Source of the DNA: Pseudomonadota bacterium
GTDB lineage: Bacteria > Myxococcota_A > Polyangia > Polyangiales > Polyangiaceae
DNA length: 64,000 nucleotides
NCBI GenBank assembly: GCA_023418705.1
Contig: JAEZYZ010000110.1
Location: forward strand, 5,023-69,022
Reading direction: 5' to 3'
This document shows, piece by piece, positions 17,364 to 24,711 of this stretch. Under the pieces are notes generated by a model that saw nothing but the letters and a program-made list of their open reading frames with translations, had not been told where the DNA came from and searched no databases. Position 1 is the first letter of the stretch. Each line of letters begins with the position of its first letter. The position numbers were made by a program, and so were the translations under genes.

Positions 17364-18884
17364 GTGACCGACCCGGATCTCATCGGCACCGTTTCGCGCT
17401 GCGAGCCGAGCTCCGACGAGGAGGTGGTCACGCGCGCGGGCACGGCGTTGTTCTCACGGCCGGCGCTCGCCGCCGTGACGACGCTCGTGCTCGCGGCCGC
17501 CGTGCAGTGGATCCCGGGGCTGGAGCGGGTGCGGGTGTTTTCACGACCCGCGGCGCCGGAGCCGACGCCGGCGCCGCTGGCGGCGCCCGATCTCAGCGTC
17601 GGCGAGTCGGAGCTGCTCTTGGCGAGCGAGTCCCGCCGGGAGCTGGCGCAACCCGATGACGCCCAGCTCCGGAAGGCCGCCCGCGGCCCGATCGGCGGCA
17701 GCCGCGATGAACCGGAGTTGCCGGCGATCGACGCGAAGGAGCCGCCGGTGCCGCTGACCGGCGGCGAGCACCTGTCGGGGTTCTACGAAGCGCTCGCTCG
17801 CACGGCGCAGAAGAAGCCCGGGGCCATCACCCGCATCACCCACTTCGGCGACTCCGTCATCGCGAGCGACTACGTGTCGGGCACGCTGCGCCGCAAGCTG
17901 CAGGAGCAGTTCGGCGACGCCGGGCACGGCTTCATGTTGATCGCCAACGCCTGGCCAGCGTACTTCCACAATGACGTGGAGCGCTGGGCGTCGCCCGGGT
18001 GGAAGGTGAGCCGCGTCGTGGGGCCGCTGGCCGCCGACGGCTGGTACGGCCTGGGCGGGGTGACGTTCAGCGCCCCGGCCGGAGCGCGGGCGCGCTTCGG
18101 CACGGCGAGCGACGGGGATTTCGGGCGCGCGGTGTCGCGCTTCGTGCTCGCCTACGTCGAGCAACCGGGAGGCGGCGAGATCGCGCTCGCGCTCGACGGC
18201 GAGGAGCACGAACGCCTGTCGACGGACGGCCCGGAAAAGCGCGTTCGCTACCACGAGGTTTCGACGACCGATGGCCCCCACCAGCTCGAGGTGGTGACGA
18301 AGACCAAGCAGTCCCGGTTGTTGGGCGTCACGATGGAGCGAGACGTTCCGGGGGTGGTCCTGGACGCGATCGGCATTCAGGGCGCTCGCATCCGCTTCCT
18401 CGACAAGCAGGACGACGCGCACTGGGCCGAGCAGCTGAGACAGCGCGCCTCGAACCTGCTCGTCTATCAATTCGGCGCCAACGAGAGCGGAGACGGCTTT
18501 TTGTATCCGATGGAAGACTACTATCGGACCATGAAGGCCGTGTTGCTGCAGGGGAAGGCGGCGCTCCCGAACGCGAGCTGTTTGGTGATCGCTCCGATGG
18601 ACCGCGCTGCAAAACGCGGCGATCAGCTCATCACCATCAAGGTCATCCCGCACCTCGTGAAGCAGCAGCGCAAGGTCGCGGCAGAGGTCGGCTGCGGGTA
18701 CTTCGACACCTACGAAGCCATGGGGGGAAAGGGCTCGATGGCCACTTGGGTGCGGCGCGGCCTCGGGCAAGCGGACCTGACGCACCCGAGCGCCGTCGGC
18801 GCCCAGGTGATCGGCAACTGGATCTACCGGGCGCTGATGCAGGGCTACAACGCGCACCTCGAAGCGCGGCAGCGCCAGCGCTGA
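17364..18884 (+). CDS. Membrane-anchored SGNH/GDSL hydrolase
   Basis: 506 residues from the GTG at 17364. One membrane helix at about 31-50, then a Pro/Ala linker. The hydrolase domain has block I ITHFGDSVIASDY (GDS 162-164, nucleophile Ser164), oxyanion-type block YQFGANES and catalytic pair Asp471/His474 in DLTHPS. This domain layout, with a carbohydrate-module-like insert (about 215-330), is found in peptidoglycan or polysaccharide O-acetylesterases/acyltransferases. The export orientation and anchor fit a cell-envelope sugar substrate. A paralogue with the same order of motifs (including LxGFYxAL before block I and AMGGxGS near the end) is encoded at 20530-21834. The substrate is not shown. 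Confidence 0.85.
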   Translation: MTDPDLIGTVSRCEPSSDEEVVTRAGTALFSRPALAAVTTLVLAAAVQWIPGLERVRVFSRPAAPEPTPAPLAAPDLSVGESELLLASESRRELAQPDDAQLRKAARGPIGGSRDEPELPAIDAKEPPVPLTGGEHLSGFYEALARTAQKKPGAITRITHFGDSVIASDYVSGTLRRKLQEQFGDAGHGFMLIANAWPAYFHNDVERWASPGWKVSRVVGPLAADGWYGLGGVTFSAPAGARARFGTASDGDFGRAVSRFVLAYVEQPGGGEIALALDGEEHERLSTDGPEKRVRYHEVSTTDGPHQLEVVTKTKQSRLLGVTMERDVPGVVLDAIGIQGARIRFLDKQDDAHWAEQLRQRASNLLVYQFGANESGDGFLYPMEDYYRTMKAVLLQGKAALPNASCLVIAPMDRAAKRGDQLITIKVIPHLVKQQRKVAAEVGCGYFDTYEAMGGKGSMATWVRRGLGQADLTHPSAVGAQVIGNWIYRALMQGYNAHLEARQRQR

Positions 18885-18927
18885 GCCCCGGCTCACGTCC
18901 CCCTTGCCGCGGGCGACCGGGACGGCG

Positions 18928-19557
18928 ATGTTGTGCGCCGTGGGCACACGCACCGTGGTCGACTCCGTCGTCGAAGTCTCGGGACCTCCGGAGAATCGGG
19001 ACGAGCTCGAGCGGCTCCTCGAGGATCTCCGGCGCCGCTTCCCTGGGGCGAACCTGCAGCGCTACCTCGATCGCCTGCCCGAGATCGCGCCGAGCGCGCA
19101 CGTCGCTCCGGGCGCGGCGCTCTTCGGCAAGGTCCGCCTGGCCGAAGGCGCGAGCGTCTGGCCAGGCTGCGTGCTGCGTGGCGACCTCAACGACGTCTCG
19201 GTCGGCCGCGGCAGCAACGTCCAGGACGGGACCGTGATCCACGTGGGCGACCGAGATCCCGCGATCGTCGGCGCCGACGTGGTGATCGGCCACCGCGCGG
19301 TGGTGCACGGCTGCACGATCGAAGACGCCGTGCTCATCGGGATCCAGTCGACCGTGCTCGACGGCGCGATCATCGGGGCCGGCAGCGTGGTCGGCGCTGG
19401 CGCCGTGGTGACCGCCGGCACCCGCATCCCGCCGCGCAGCCTGGTCCTGGGCATCCCGGGCCGCGTAACCAAGACGCTGACCGGCGACGACGAGGCGTTC
19501 CAGCGCGCGCTCGCGGCCAAGTACCGGCGCCTCGCGCACAACTACAAAGCGGGATGA
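18928..19557 (+). CDS. Gamma-class carbonic anhydrase-like left-handed beta-helix protein
   Basis: 209 residues from the ATG at 18928. Residues from about 52 form the hexapeptide left-handed beta-helix (IAPSAHVAPGAALFGKVRLA, then ASVWPGCVLRGDLNDVSVGR). Three zinc-ligand histidines are in place: TVIHVG, then IGHRAVVHGC with the five-residue spacing of the second and third ligands. The C-terminal helix (AFQRALAAKYRRLAHNY) is also typical. The 45-residue N-terminal extension (ENRDELERLLEDLRRRF) is unusual. Members interconvert CO2 and bicarbonate or serve as related ferripyochelin-binding-like proteins; activity cannot be read from sequence. Confidence 0.9.
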   Translation: MLCAVGTRTVVDSVVEVSGPPENRDELERLLEDLRRRFPGANLQRYLDRLPEIAPSAHVAPGAALFGKVRLAEGASVWPGCVLRGDLNDVSVGRGSNVQDGTVIHVGDRDPAIVGADVVIGHRAVVHGCTIEDAVLIGIQSTVLDGAIIGAGSVVGAGAVVTAGTRIPPRSLVLGIPGRVTKTLTGDDEAFQRALAAKYRRLAHNYKAG

Positions 19558-19618
19558 AGCGGATGACCTGGCGGCAGGCTCCCTTTCGCCCGGTCTCCGG
19601 AGAAGCTAGGCTGAGTGA

Positions 19619-20035
19619 ATGGCCTCGCTGCCGCTCGATGCCCGAACCCTCGCGGCCCTGCAAGCCGTCCTGGCGAGTGACGAGCGTGTGCGCTTGGCGT
19701 TGGTGTTCGGCTCCGTCGCGCGCGGCCAGACGCACGCGACGTCGGATCTGGATGTGGCGGTCCAGGGACGCAACCTCGATCTGGACCGACTCGCGGCCGA
19801 TCTCAGCCAGGTCTCTGACGGTGAGGTCGATGTCGTGTCGCTGGACCAGGTTGGCATCCCGCTGCTGGAGGAGATCGTGCGTGACGGCGTCGTGATCTAC
19901 GAAGCCGGGGCGGGGACGGCCGCGATCTGGCGATCTCGGGCGCTCGGAAGGCTCGAGCTCGATCGCCCTTGGTATGCGCGGATGCGCGACGCCTGGTTGA
20001 GGCGCGTTGCGGAGGAAGGCATGAGTCGTGGTTAA
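19619..20035 (+). CDS. mntA: MntA-like minimal nucleotidyltransferase (antitoxin of a type VII pair)
   Basis: 138 residues. Contains the nucleotidyltransferase signature GS-x10-D-x-D: Gly31-Ser32 in VFGSVARGQTHATSDLDVAV, Asp43 and Asp45 being the metal ligands; a third Asp (VDVVSLDQ) follows. Characterised MntA proteins transfer AMP to a Tyr of HepT, silencing its RNase activity. The gene overlaps the HEPN gene downstream by 8 bp, the usual antitoxin-first order. It follows gamma-carbonic anhydrase by 61 bp and seems to have its own start signals. Alternative: a stand-alone MNT/HEPN pair with a regulatory rather than toxic role. Confidence 0.85.
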   Translation: MASLPLDARTLAALQAVLASDERVRLALVFGSVARGQTHATSDLDVAVQGRNLDLDRLAADLSQVSDGEVDVVSLDQVGIPLLEEIVRDGVVIYEAGAGTAAIWRSRALGRLELDRPWYARMRDAWLRRVAEEGMSRG

Positions 20036-20477
20036 GCCGGATCTGGTGGCCGCGAAGCTGGCGGAGCTGGCTCACCGAGTCGCACGTGCGCGCGCACACT
20101 GTCCATCGGACCCGTCGGATCTCGCGAAGGACGAGGATGCGCTCGATCTGGTCGCCTTCAACCTGATGGTTGCGGTGCAGACGTCAGCCGACATCGCCAG
20201 CCACATCATCGCGGACGAAGGCTGGCCTGTGGTCACGAGCCTGGCGGCCGGGTTTCAGCGCCTGCGGGAGAAGGGCGTGTTGTCTGATGAGACGGCCGAT
20301 GCGCTGTGTCGAGCGGTAGGGCTGAGAAATGTCGTGGCACACGGCTACGAGCGAATCGACGCCGGCCGCGTCCATGCTGCAGCTACCCGGGGCATCGACG
20401 ACTTGGACGCCTTTGCACAGGAAGTCAGCCGCTGGATTCGGCGGCAGATCGCTGAACCCACGCCTGACGATGCTTGA
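20028..20477 (+). CDS. hepT: HepT-like HEPN domain RNase toxin
   Basis: 149 residues from a GTG that overlaps the end of mntA by 8 bp, so translation is coupled. All-helical HEPN fold with the RNase motif R-x4-H-x-Y: RNVVAHGY (Arg100, His105, Tyr107). Tyr107 occupies the position AMPylated in characterised HepT. Upstream helices (VAFNLMVAVQTSADIASHII) match the DUF86/HepT core. HepT cleaves RNA (tRNA ends in one studied case) when not modified. The pair lies in chromosomal housekeeping context, without mobile-element signs. The 149-residue length is usual. Confidence 0.85.
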   Translation: MVKPDLVAAKLAELAHRVARARAHCPSDPSDLAKDEDALDLVAFNLMVAVQTSADIASHIIADEGWPVVTSLAAGFQRLREKGVLSDETADALCRAVGLRNVVAHGYERIDAGRVHAAATRGIDDLDAFAQEVSRWIRRQIAEPTPDDA

Positions 20478-20529
20478 CCGAACGCTTCCCTTTCATGCCG
20501 CCGCCTTTGTTCGATGAACCTGCCCGCCT

Positions 20530-21834
20530 TCAGCGGGAAGCGTCGTAGCTTCGAAGCAAGGCGTCCGCCATTTTCTGGCCGACGTGCTCGTAGCCCTCAC
20601 GGGTCAGGTGGATGCCGTCGGGTCTGGCCATCGGCGGTGAGGCTTCCATCCAACGCAAGATGCTGCCCTCGCCCCCCATGGCCTGCGCCACGCTGAAGAA
20701 CGCGCAGCCGAGCTCTGCCGCGACGCGCGCCTGGACCGCGTCGATCTCTCGAACACGGGGGTGGCTCATCGACGACTTGGCCAGGTCGGTGGGCCCCGCC
20801 AGCAAGCACTCGGCGTCGGGCACCGCCTGCCGCAGCCGACCCAATAGCTCTCGGTAGTGTTGGGCGTAGCGGTCGGGCGGCGCGTCATCGACCACCTCGT
20901 TGGTGCCGTACGCGAGGATCAGAAGCTCGGGCCGCCGCGCCGCCACCTCTGCCACGAAGGTCGCCTCGTCCCAGGCGAGCGGCGTCCGCGCCCGAGCGCC
21001 GTTGATGCCGCAGACGTCGAACACCACCCCGGGCGCGTTCGCCTCGATGACGACCCCGAAGAGCTCGGGGCGGCCGGCGCTCTCACCGAGCTCGAAGGTC
21101 GCTGTCGGGCCGCTCTGAAACCCGAGCCGCTCGACCGCGCCGCTTGGGCTCGGCGCTGCCGGGACCGCGACCGGCGAACCATCGATCTGCACCCGAAACC
21201 CCGAGCTCGGCGCCGGCCGGCGATAGATGAGCTCCCAGCGGGCGGCCTCCGGCACCGCCCCCTGCCGCAGGCGCACCGTCGCCTTGGCGGCACCGTCGCC
21301 CGGCACGCTGCGGGTGCCGCACAGACCGAACACGCCGTCGCCCTGGGGCAACGGAGAGGACGGCGCCTTCGGCTCTCGCTTCCAGCTGCCGGTCGCCTCG
21401 AGGGTCGTGCCGGCGCGGTACGCGCTCCGCTGACCGACCGGCACGAAGCCCGGGCCGCCGTTGCCGAAGCGCGCTTTGAGCGCCCGAGCCACCGTGGCCG
21501 GCCAAAAATCGCCGGCCGTGTGCGAGTCGCCGAGCCAGAGCACGCGCACGCTCTCGGCGCGGCGCTGCTCCTCCAGGTCGCGCAGCGCGGCGTAGAAGCC
21601 ATCGAGCTCGGGGAGCGGTCCCGGCGTGCGCGCGCGTGCGGCCGCCGCCTCAGCGGGCGCCTCCGCCCTTTTGGCGGGGCTCGCGGAAGCGGGCGGCGTC
21701 ACCGCGCCGCTCGGCACCGGCGCGGCCGGTGACGGCCGGAGCTCGCCTTCGGAGGCGCACGTCACCGCGACGCCAGCACACAGGGCCGCCACACCGATCT
21801 CGAGCGCGAGGTCGCTGCGCCGCGGGGAGCTCAC
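20530..21834 (-). CDS. SGNH/GDSL hydrolase, exported (paralogue of the one at 17364-18884)
   Basis: 434 residues. Signal or anchor helix at about 10-27 with Cys26, then a long Ala/Pro linker to about residue 75. Catalytic elements: block I VRVLWLGDSHTAGDF (GDS 102-104, Ser104), LAYGTNEV as the oxyanion block, and Asp406/His409 in PDGIHLT. The central insert (about 150-290) is beta-rich, like a carbohydrate-binding module. Likely an envelope polysaccharide or peptidoglycan O-acetylesterase-like enzyme. Its ATG overlaps the stop of the upstream SDR gene by 4 bp (ATGA), so it is co-translated with it. Ends 52 bp from the convergent hepT. Confidence 0.85.
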   Translation of the reverse strand: MSSPRRSDLALEIGVAALCAGVAVTCASEGELRPSPAAPVPSGAVTPPASASPAKRAEAPAEAAAARARTPGPLPELDGFYAALRDLEEQRRAESVRVLWLGDSHTAGDFWPATVARALKARFGNGGPGFVPVGQRSAYRAGTTLEATGSWKREPKAPSSPLPQGDGVFGLCGTRSVPGDGAAKATVRLRQGAVPEAARWELIYRRPAPSSGFRVQIDGSPVAVPAAPSPSGAVERLGFQSGPTATFELGESAGRPELFGVVIEANAPGVVFDVCGINGARARTPLAWDEATFVAEVAARRPELLILAYGTNEVVDDAPPDRYAQHYRELLGRLRQAVPDAECLLAGPTDLAKSSMSHPRVREIDAVQARVAAELGCAFFSVAQAMGGEGSILRWMEASPPMARPDGIHLTREGYEHVGQKMADALLRSYDASR

Positions 21835-22928
21835 ACCGGCACCCCGTCCTCTCCCGCCCGCAGGCGCCCCTCGGCGAGGCGCGCCTTGGCGTATGCCACC
21901 AGACGGTCAACGTAGCTCTCGAACCGAGGGCAGCTCGAGCCCAAATCCGCGAGCAGCGCCCGAGCGATCCGGGAATCGTAGAAGACCGGGCTCGCGATCT
22001 GATCGAACAGCGCTCGGGGGCTCTTCGACAGCAGGTGAATGCCAGGGGTCTTCATCAACGCACGCGCCACCCCCGTCGGATTGACGCCGCTGCCGATGCG
22101 TTTGCCGCCGCTTTGGGCGACCAACTCGAACACCTGGCGCACGGTGAGCCGCTCGGAGCCGTTCAGGTGGAAGGTCTTGCCGCGCGCCTCCGGTTTTCGC
22201 CAGACGTGGTGCATCGCCGACACTGCGTAGTCGACCGGAATCATGTGCATCGGGGACCCCGCGCGGTCCGGCAGCGGAATACGGAAATCGGGCGGTGCGG
22301 CCACGACCGCCAATATGAACCAATACGGCCCTTCGAAGCGGTCGATTTCTCCTGAGACCGAGTCACCGACGATCTGGGTGGGGCGCGCGACCGAGATCGG
22401 CAGGCGGTCCATGGACCGCCTGGCCATTGCCTCCGCCAGCGCCAGGGTTTCCTCCGCCGGCGACCGGAAGCGCTGGCCCTGCTTGAGGTCCGCTTCGTAC
22501 ACGACGCCGGTGCGGTCGCCGCTGACCAGCGCGCTCGAGCACACGCCAATGCCGCGCAGCTGCGAGCACGATCGCCCGAGCTCCAGCACCTCCCGCACGC
22601 CCGCGATGTTGACCCTTTCGGCCGCCGCACGACCCGCCGTGGGACTGAGCTCCTGGGCGAGGTGATAGATCCACCGCACCCGATCGGCCAGCGCGCGGTA
22701 CTCCGCGCCGGAGAGACCCAGGTCGAGCGCTCCGACGTCGCCGATCATCCATCGAACTCTGCCGGTCGTCGCCCAAGCCTTCAACCGGGCGTCGTCCTCG
22801 AGGCTGGGCGGAACCAACACCTCGATCGAAGGCGCCCCCACCGCCAGCAGGTGCTCGACCATCCTCCTGGCGAGCAGCCCAGGGTAGCCGGTGATCAGCA
22901 GGTGCTCGACACCGCTCGAGTCTGACAC
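21831..22928 (-). CDS. SDR / NAD-binding male-sterility-type reductase-like protein
   Basis: 365 residues. N-terminal Rossmann motif VEHLLITGYPGLLARRMVEH with TGYPGLLA in place of T-G-x-x-G-x-x-G/A, followed by GDVGALDLGLS and IYHLAQELSP (the L-A-A-like cofactor segment), and VARPTQIVGDSVSGE. These fit extended SDRs such as the NAD_binding_4 fatty acyl-CoA reductase domain. The usual catalytic Y-x3-K is not visible where expected; the segment reads PAEETLALAEAM. Either catalysis is lost or the alignment shifts. It begins 5 bp after ssb and overlaps the SGNH gene, so the three form an operon. Substrate unknown. Confidence 0.75.
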   Translation of the reverse strand: MSDSSGVEHLLITGYPGLLARRMVEHLLAVGAPSIEVLVPPSLEDDARLKAWATTGRVRWMIGDVGALDLGLSGAEYRALADRVRWIYHLAQELSPTAGRAAAERVNIAGVREVLELGRSCSQLRGIGVCSSALVSGDRTGVVYEADLKQGQRFRSPAEETLALAEAMARRSMDRLPISVARPTQIVGDSVSGEIDRFEGPYWFILAVVAAPPDFRIPLPDRAGSPMHMIPVDYAVSAMHHVWRKPEARGKTFHLNGSERLTVRQVFELVAQSGGKRIGSGVNPTGVARALMKTPGIHLLSKSPRALFDQIASPVFYDSRIARALLADLGSSCPRFESYVDRLVAYAKARLAEGRLRAGEDGVPV

Positions 22929-22933
22929 GGAGC

Positions 22934-23401
22934 TCAGAAGGGAATTTCGTCGTCGTCGCTGCCGCCGCCGCCGCCGAAGTCGTCCCCGCCGTAGCCCCGC
23001 GACGGCGCCCCAGCGACGTCATCGGGCGGACCGCCGTAGTCATCCCCACGGGGCGCGCCGCGACCGCCGCCGCTGCCGCCGAGGATGATGTTGTTCGCGA
23101 CGATCTCCGTCCGATAGCGCTTGTTGCCGTCCTTGTCTTCGTAGCTGCTCGTCCGCAGCCCGCCCTCCACGAACAGCCGCGAGCCCTTGCTCAGGATCTT
23201 GTGCAAGGCCTCGGCCCGTTTGCCCCAAACCACGACGCTATGCCACTCCGTCCGCTCTTGCCGGACGCGATTGCGATCCAGGTAGGTTTCGGAGGTGGCC
23301 AGGCGCAGCTTCAGAACGGCCTGGCCGCTGTTGGTCATCCTGAGCTCCGGGTCGGCGCCGAGATTGCCGAGCAGCATCACGCGATTCAGTCCCTCTGCCA
23401 T
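22934..23401 (-). CDS. ssb: Single-stranded DNA-binding protein
   Basis: 155 residues. OB fold 1-108 (MAEGLNRVMLLGNLGADPEL, then WHSVVVWGKRAEAL and GSRLFVEGGLRTSSYEDKDG), a Gly-rich disordered linker, and the conserved acidic tip DDDEIPF that recruits replication and repair proteins. Binds ssDNA as a tetramer in replication, recombination and repair. It is followed within 5 bp by an SDR and then an SGNH hydrolase gene, an unusual operon partner set. The start is fixed by the family N-terminus. Confidence 0.97.
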   Translation of the reverse strand: MAEGLNRVMLLGNLGADPELRMTNSGQAVLKLRLATSETYLDRNRVRQERTEWHSVVVWGKRAEALHKILSKGSRLFVEGGLRTSSYEDKDGNKRYRTEIVANNIILGGSGGGRGAPRGDDYGGPPDDVAGAPSRGYGGDDFGGGGGSDDDEIPF

Positions 23402-23596
23402 CTTGCCTCTTTTTTCGAGTAATCGTCCCGGGGTCTCCGCCGTTGCTCACTTCAGTGCGCGTCGAGCGCCTTCGCTGTCACCGCCCGACGCCGAGCGGCC
23501 GCTCGGGGGGGTTTGGCCGTTCGGCGACGCGGCGTCAAGCCGAGCTCGGTCATTGACTGTCGGTGGGCGGTTCGCTCGGGCGCAGCGCGGGCAGGC

Positions 23597-23995
23597 CTAT
23601 CGCGTCCCCGAAGACGGCCGGCCCGGCGCTGGGACTTGACCGCCCAGCTCTTGGAGCGCCGAAACCACTTCGGCGCGCAGATCCTGCAGGGTCTGCCGGA
23701 GCTTCGGCGCCGCAGGCTCGACGGCGACCGGCGGCTCCGACGCGACGACGGCCTCGCGCAAGCGCTTTCGAGCGCCCGCGATGGTGAAGCCTTCCGTATA
23801 GAGGAGCTCCTTGACGCGCAGCAGCTTCTCCACGTCCCGGCGCGAGTAGATGCGCTGCCCCTTGCGCGACTTCTGTGGTCGGATCGTGCGAAACTCGGTC
23901 TCCCAGTACCGCAGCACATGCGGTTCGACCCCTACGATCTCGGCCACTTCGCCGATGCGGTAGTAGAGCTTTACGGGCGCCTCACGCTCGACCAC
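23597..23995 (-). CDS. MerR-family transcriptional regulator
   Basis: 132 residues from a GTG start. Winged-helix HTH at about 10-78: [40 protein letters not shown], then [20 protein letters not shown]. The C-terminal part is a short coiled coil without metal-binding cysteines, so the effector is unknown. It follows ihfA by 9 bp; the ihfA-merR pair is a common arrangement in proteobacteria and related phyla. No tRNA follows it here. The 195-bp gap to ssb (23402-23596) shows nothing recognisable. Confidence 0.92.
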   Translation of the reverse strand: MVEREAPVKLYYRIGEVAEIVGVEPHVLRYWETEFRTIRPQKSRKGQRIYSRRDVEKLLRVKELLYTEGFTIAGARKRLREAVVASEPPVAVEPAAPKLRQTLQDLRAEVVSALQELGGQVPAPGRPSSGTR

Positions 23996-24004
23996 GACCG
24001 CGCA

Positions 24005-24367
24005 CTACTCCCCGGCCACTGGCGTCGAACCACCAGCGACCGCTGCGACCTGCGGGGCCGCCGACGATGCCAGCTGAGCTTCGGCGGGGTTCTCGTTGAG
24101 CGCCTGCTTCAGCAGCTGACTGGCTTTGAAGTTGAGGACCCGCCGCTCGGTGATCACGATCGGTTCCCCGGTCTGGGGGTTTCTGCCCTGACGCTGCCGC
24201 TTGTCCCGCAGCACGAAGTTGCCAAACCCGGAGATCTTGATCTTTTCCCCGCGACCGAGGGTCTCTTTCATCGTCTCGAAGACCAGGTCGACCAGATCGG
24301 CGCTCTCCTTCTTGGAGAACCCGCCCAATCGCGTGTACACGGCCTGAACGATCTCGGCTTTGGTCAT
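24005..24367 (-). CDS. ihfA: Integration host factor alpha-like HU/IHF protein
   Basis: 120 residues from the ATG at 24367 (MTKAEIVQAVYTRLGGFSKK); the longer upstream reading has no HU character. The beta-arm region IKISGFGNFVLRDKRQRQGR and NPQTGEPIVITERRVLNFKA are the DNA-bending arm and Pro-tipped loop of IHF-alpha. A tail of about 25 Ala/Pro/Ser residues follows the core. IHF bends DNA in replication, transcription and recombination. No ihfB is present here. Confidence 0.9.
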   Translation of the reverse strand: MTKAEIVQAVYTRLGGFSKKESADLVDLVFETMKETLGRGEKIKISGFGNFVLRDKRQRQGRNPQTGEPIVITERRVLNFKASQLLKQALNENPAEAQLASSAAPQVAAVAGGSTPVAGE

Positions 24368-24711
24368 CAAAACCCCCATCCGGCTGAATTCGGACGTGCC
24401 CGTGGATGCATCCAATCCCCTGCGGGGCCCAGTAAGGGCTTCATGAAGTTCCCCGATGGTACCGGCCGGACCGCGAAAAATCCATGGTTTTGATGGGGTT
24501 TCAGATTCGGCCGCGCGCGGAAAAATTAGGGCCAAGGGGGTCTCACGCCGGGTCCAAGCAGCGCGGACCTCACGCGAACCCCAAGCTCGTCCGGCGCCCT
24601 GACGTCCCGAATGCGTAGGGACTCCCGGCCTGGCGCGACGCTCGCTACTCTAGACGGATTCCAGTTTCACTGTGGCAGGGAGTCCCCGCCAGCGACGAGA
24701 CAGCCCGTTCG
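24368..24711. other. Intergenic region upstream of ihfA
   Basis: About 340 bp. No reading frame with domain or signal content. The ihfA promoter should lie here. An AT-richer patch (CGCGAAAAATCCATGGTTTT, near 24473-24492) stands out in the GC-rich context. A 9-bp perfect inverted repeat occurs further left (separate entry). Confidence 0.5.
24618..24686. repeat. Inverted repeat with 51-bp spacer
   Basis: GGGACTCCC (24618-24626) and GGGAGTCCC (24678-24686) are exact reverse complements, 51 bp apart, between the end of the glycosyltransferase gene and ihfA. The arms could close a large RNA loop or mark a pair of operators. I see no T-tract. Confidence 0.4.

Noticed and set aside
24368..24535. 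N-terminal extension of IhfA
   Set aside because: Residues before the ATG at 24367 have no HU/IHF similarity; the family start MTKAEIVQAV is exact.
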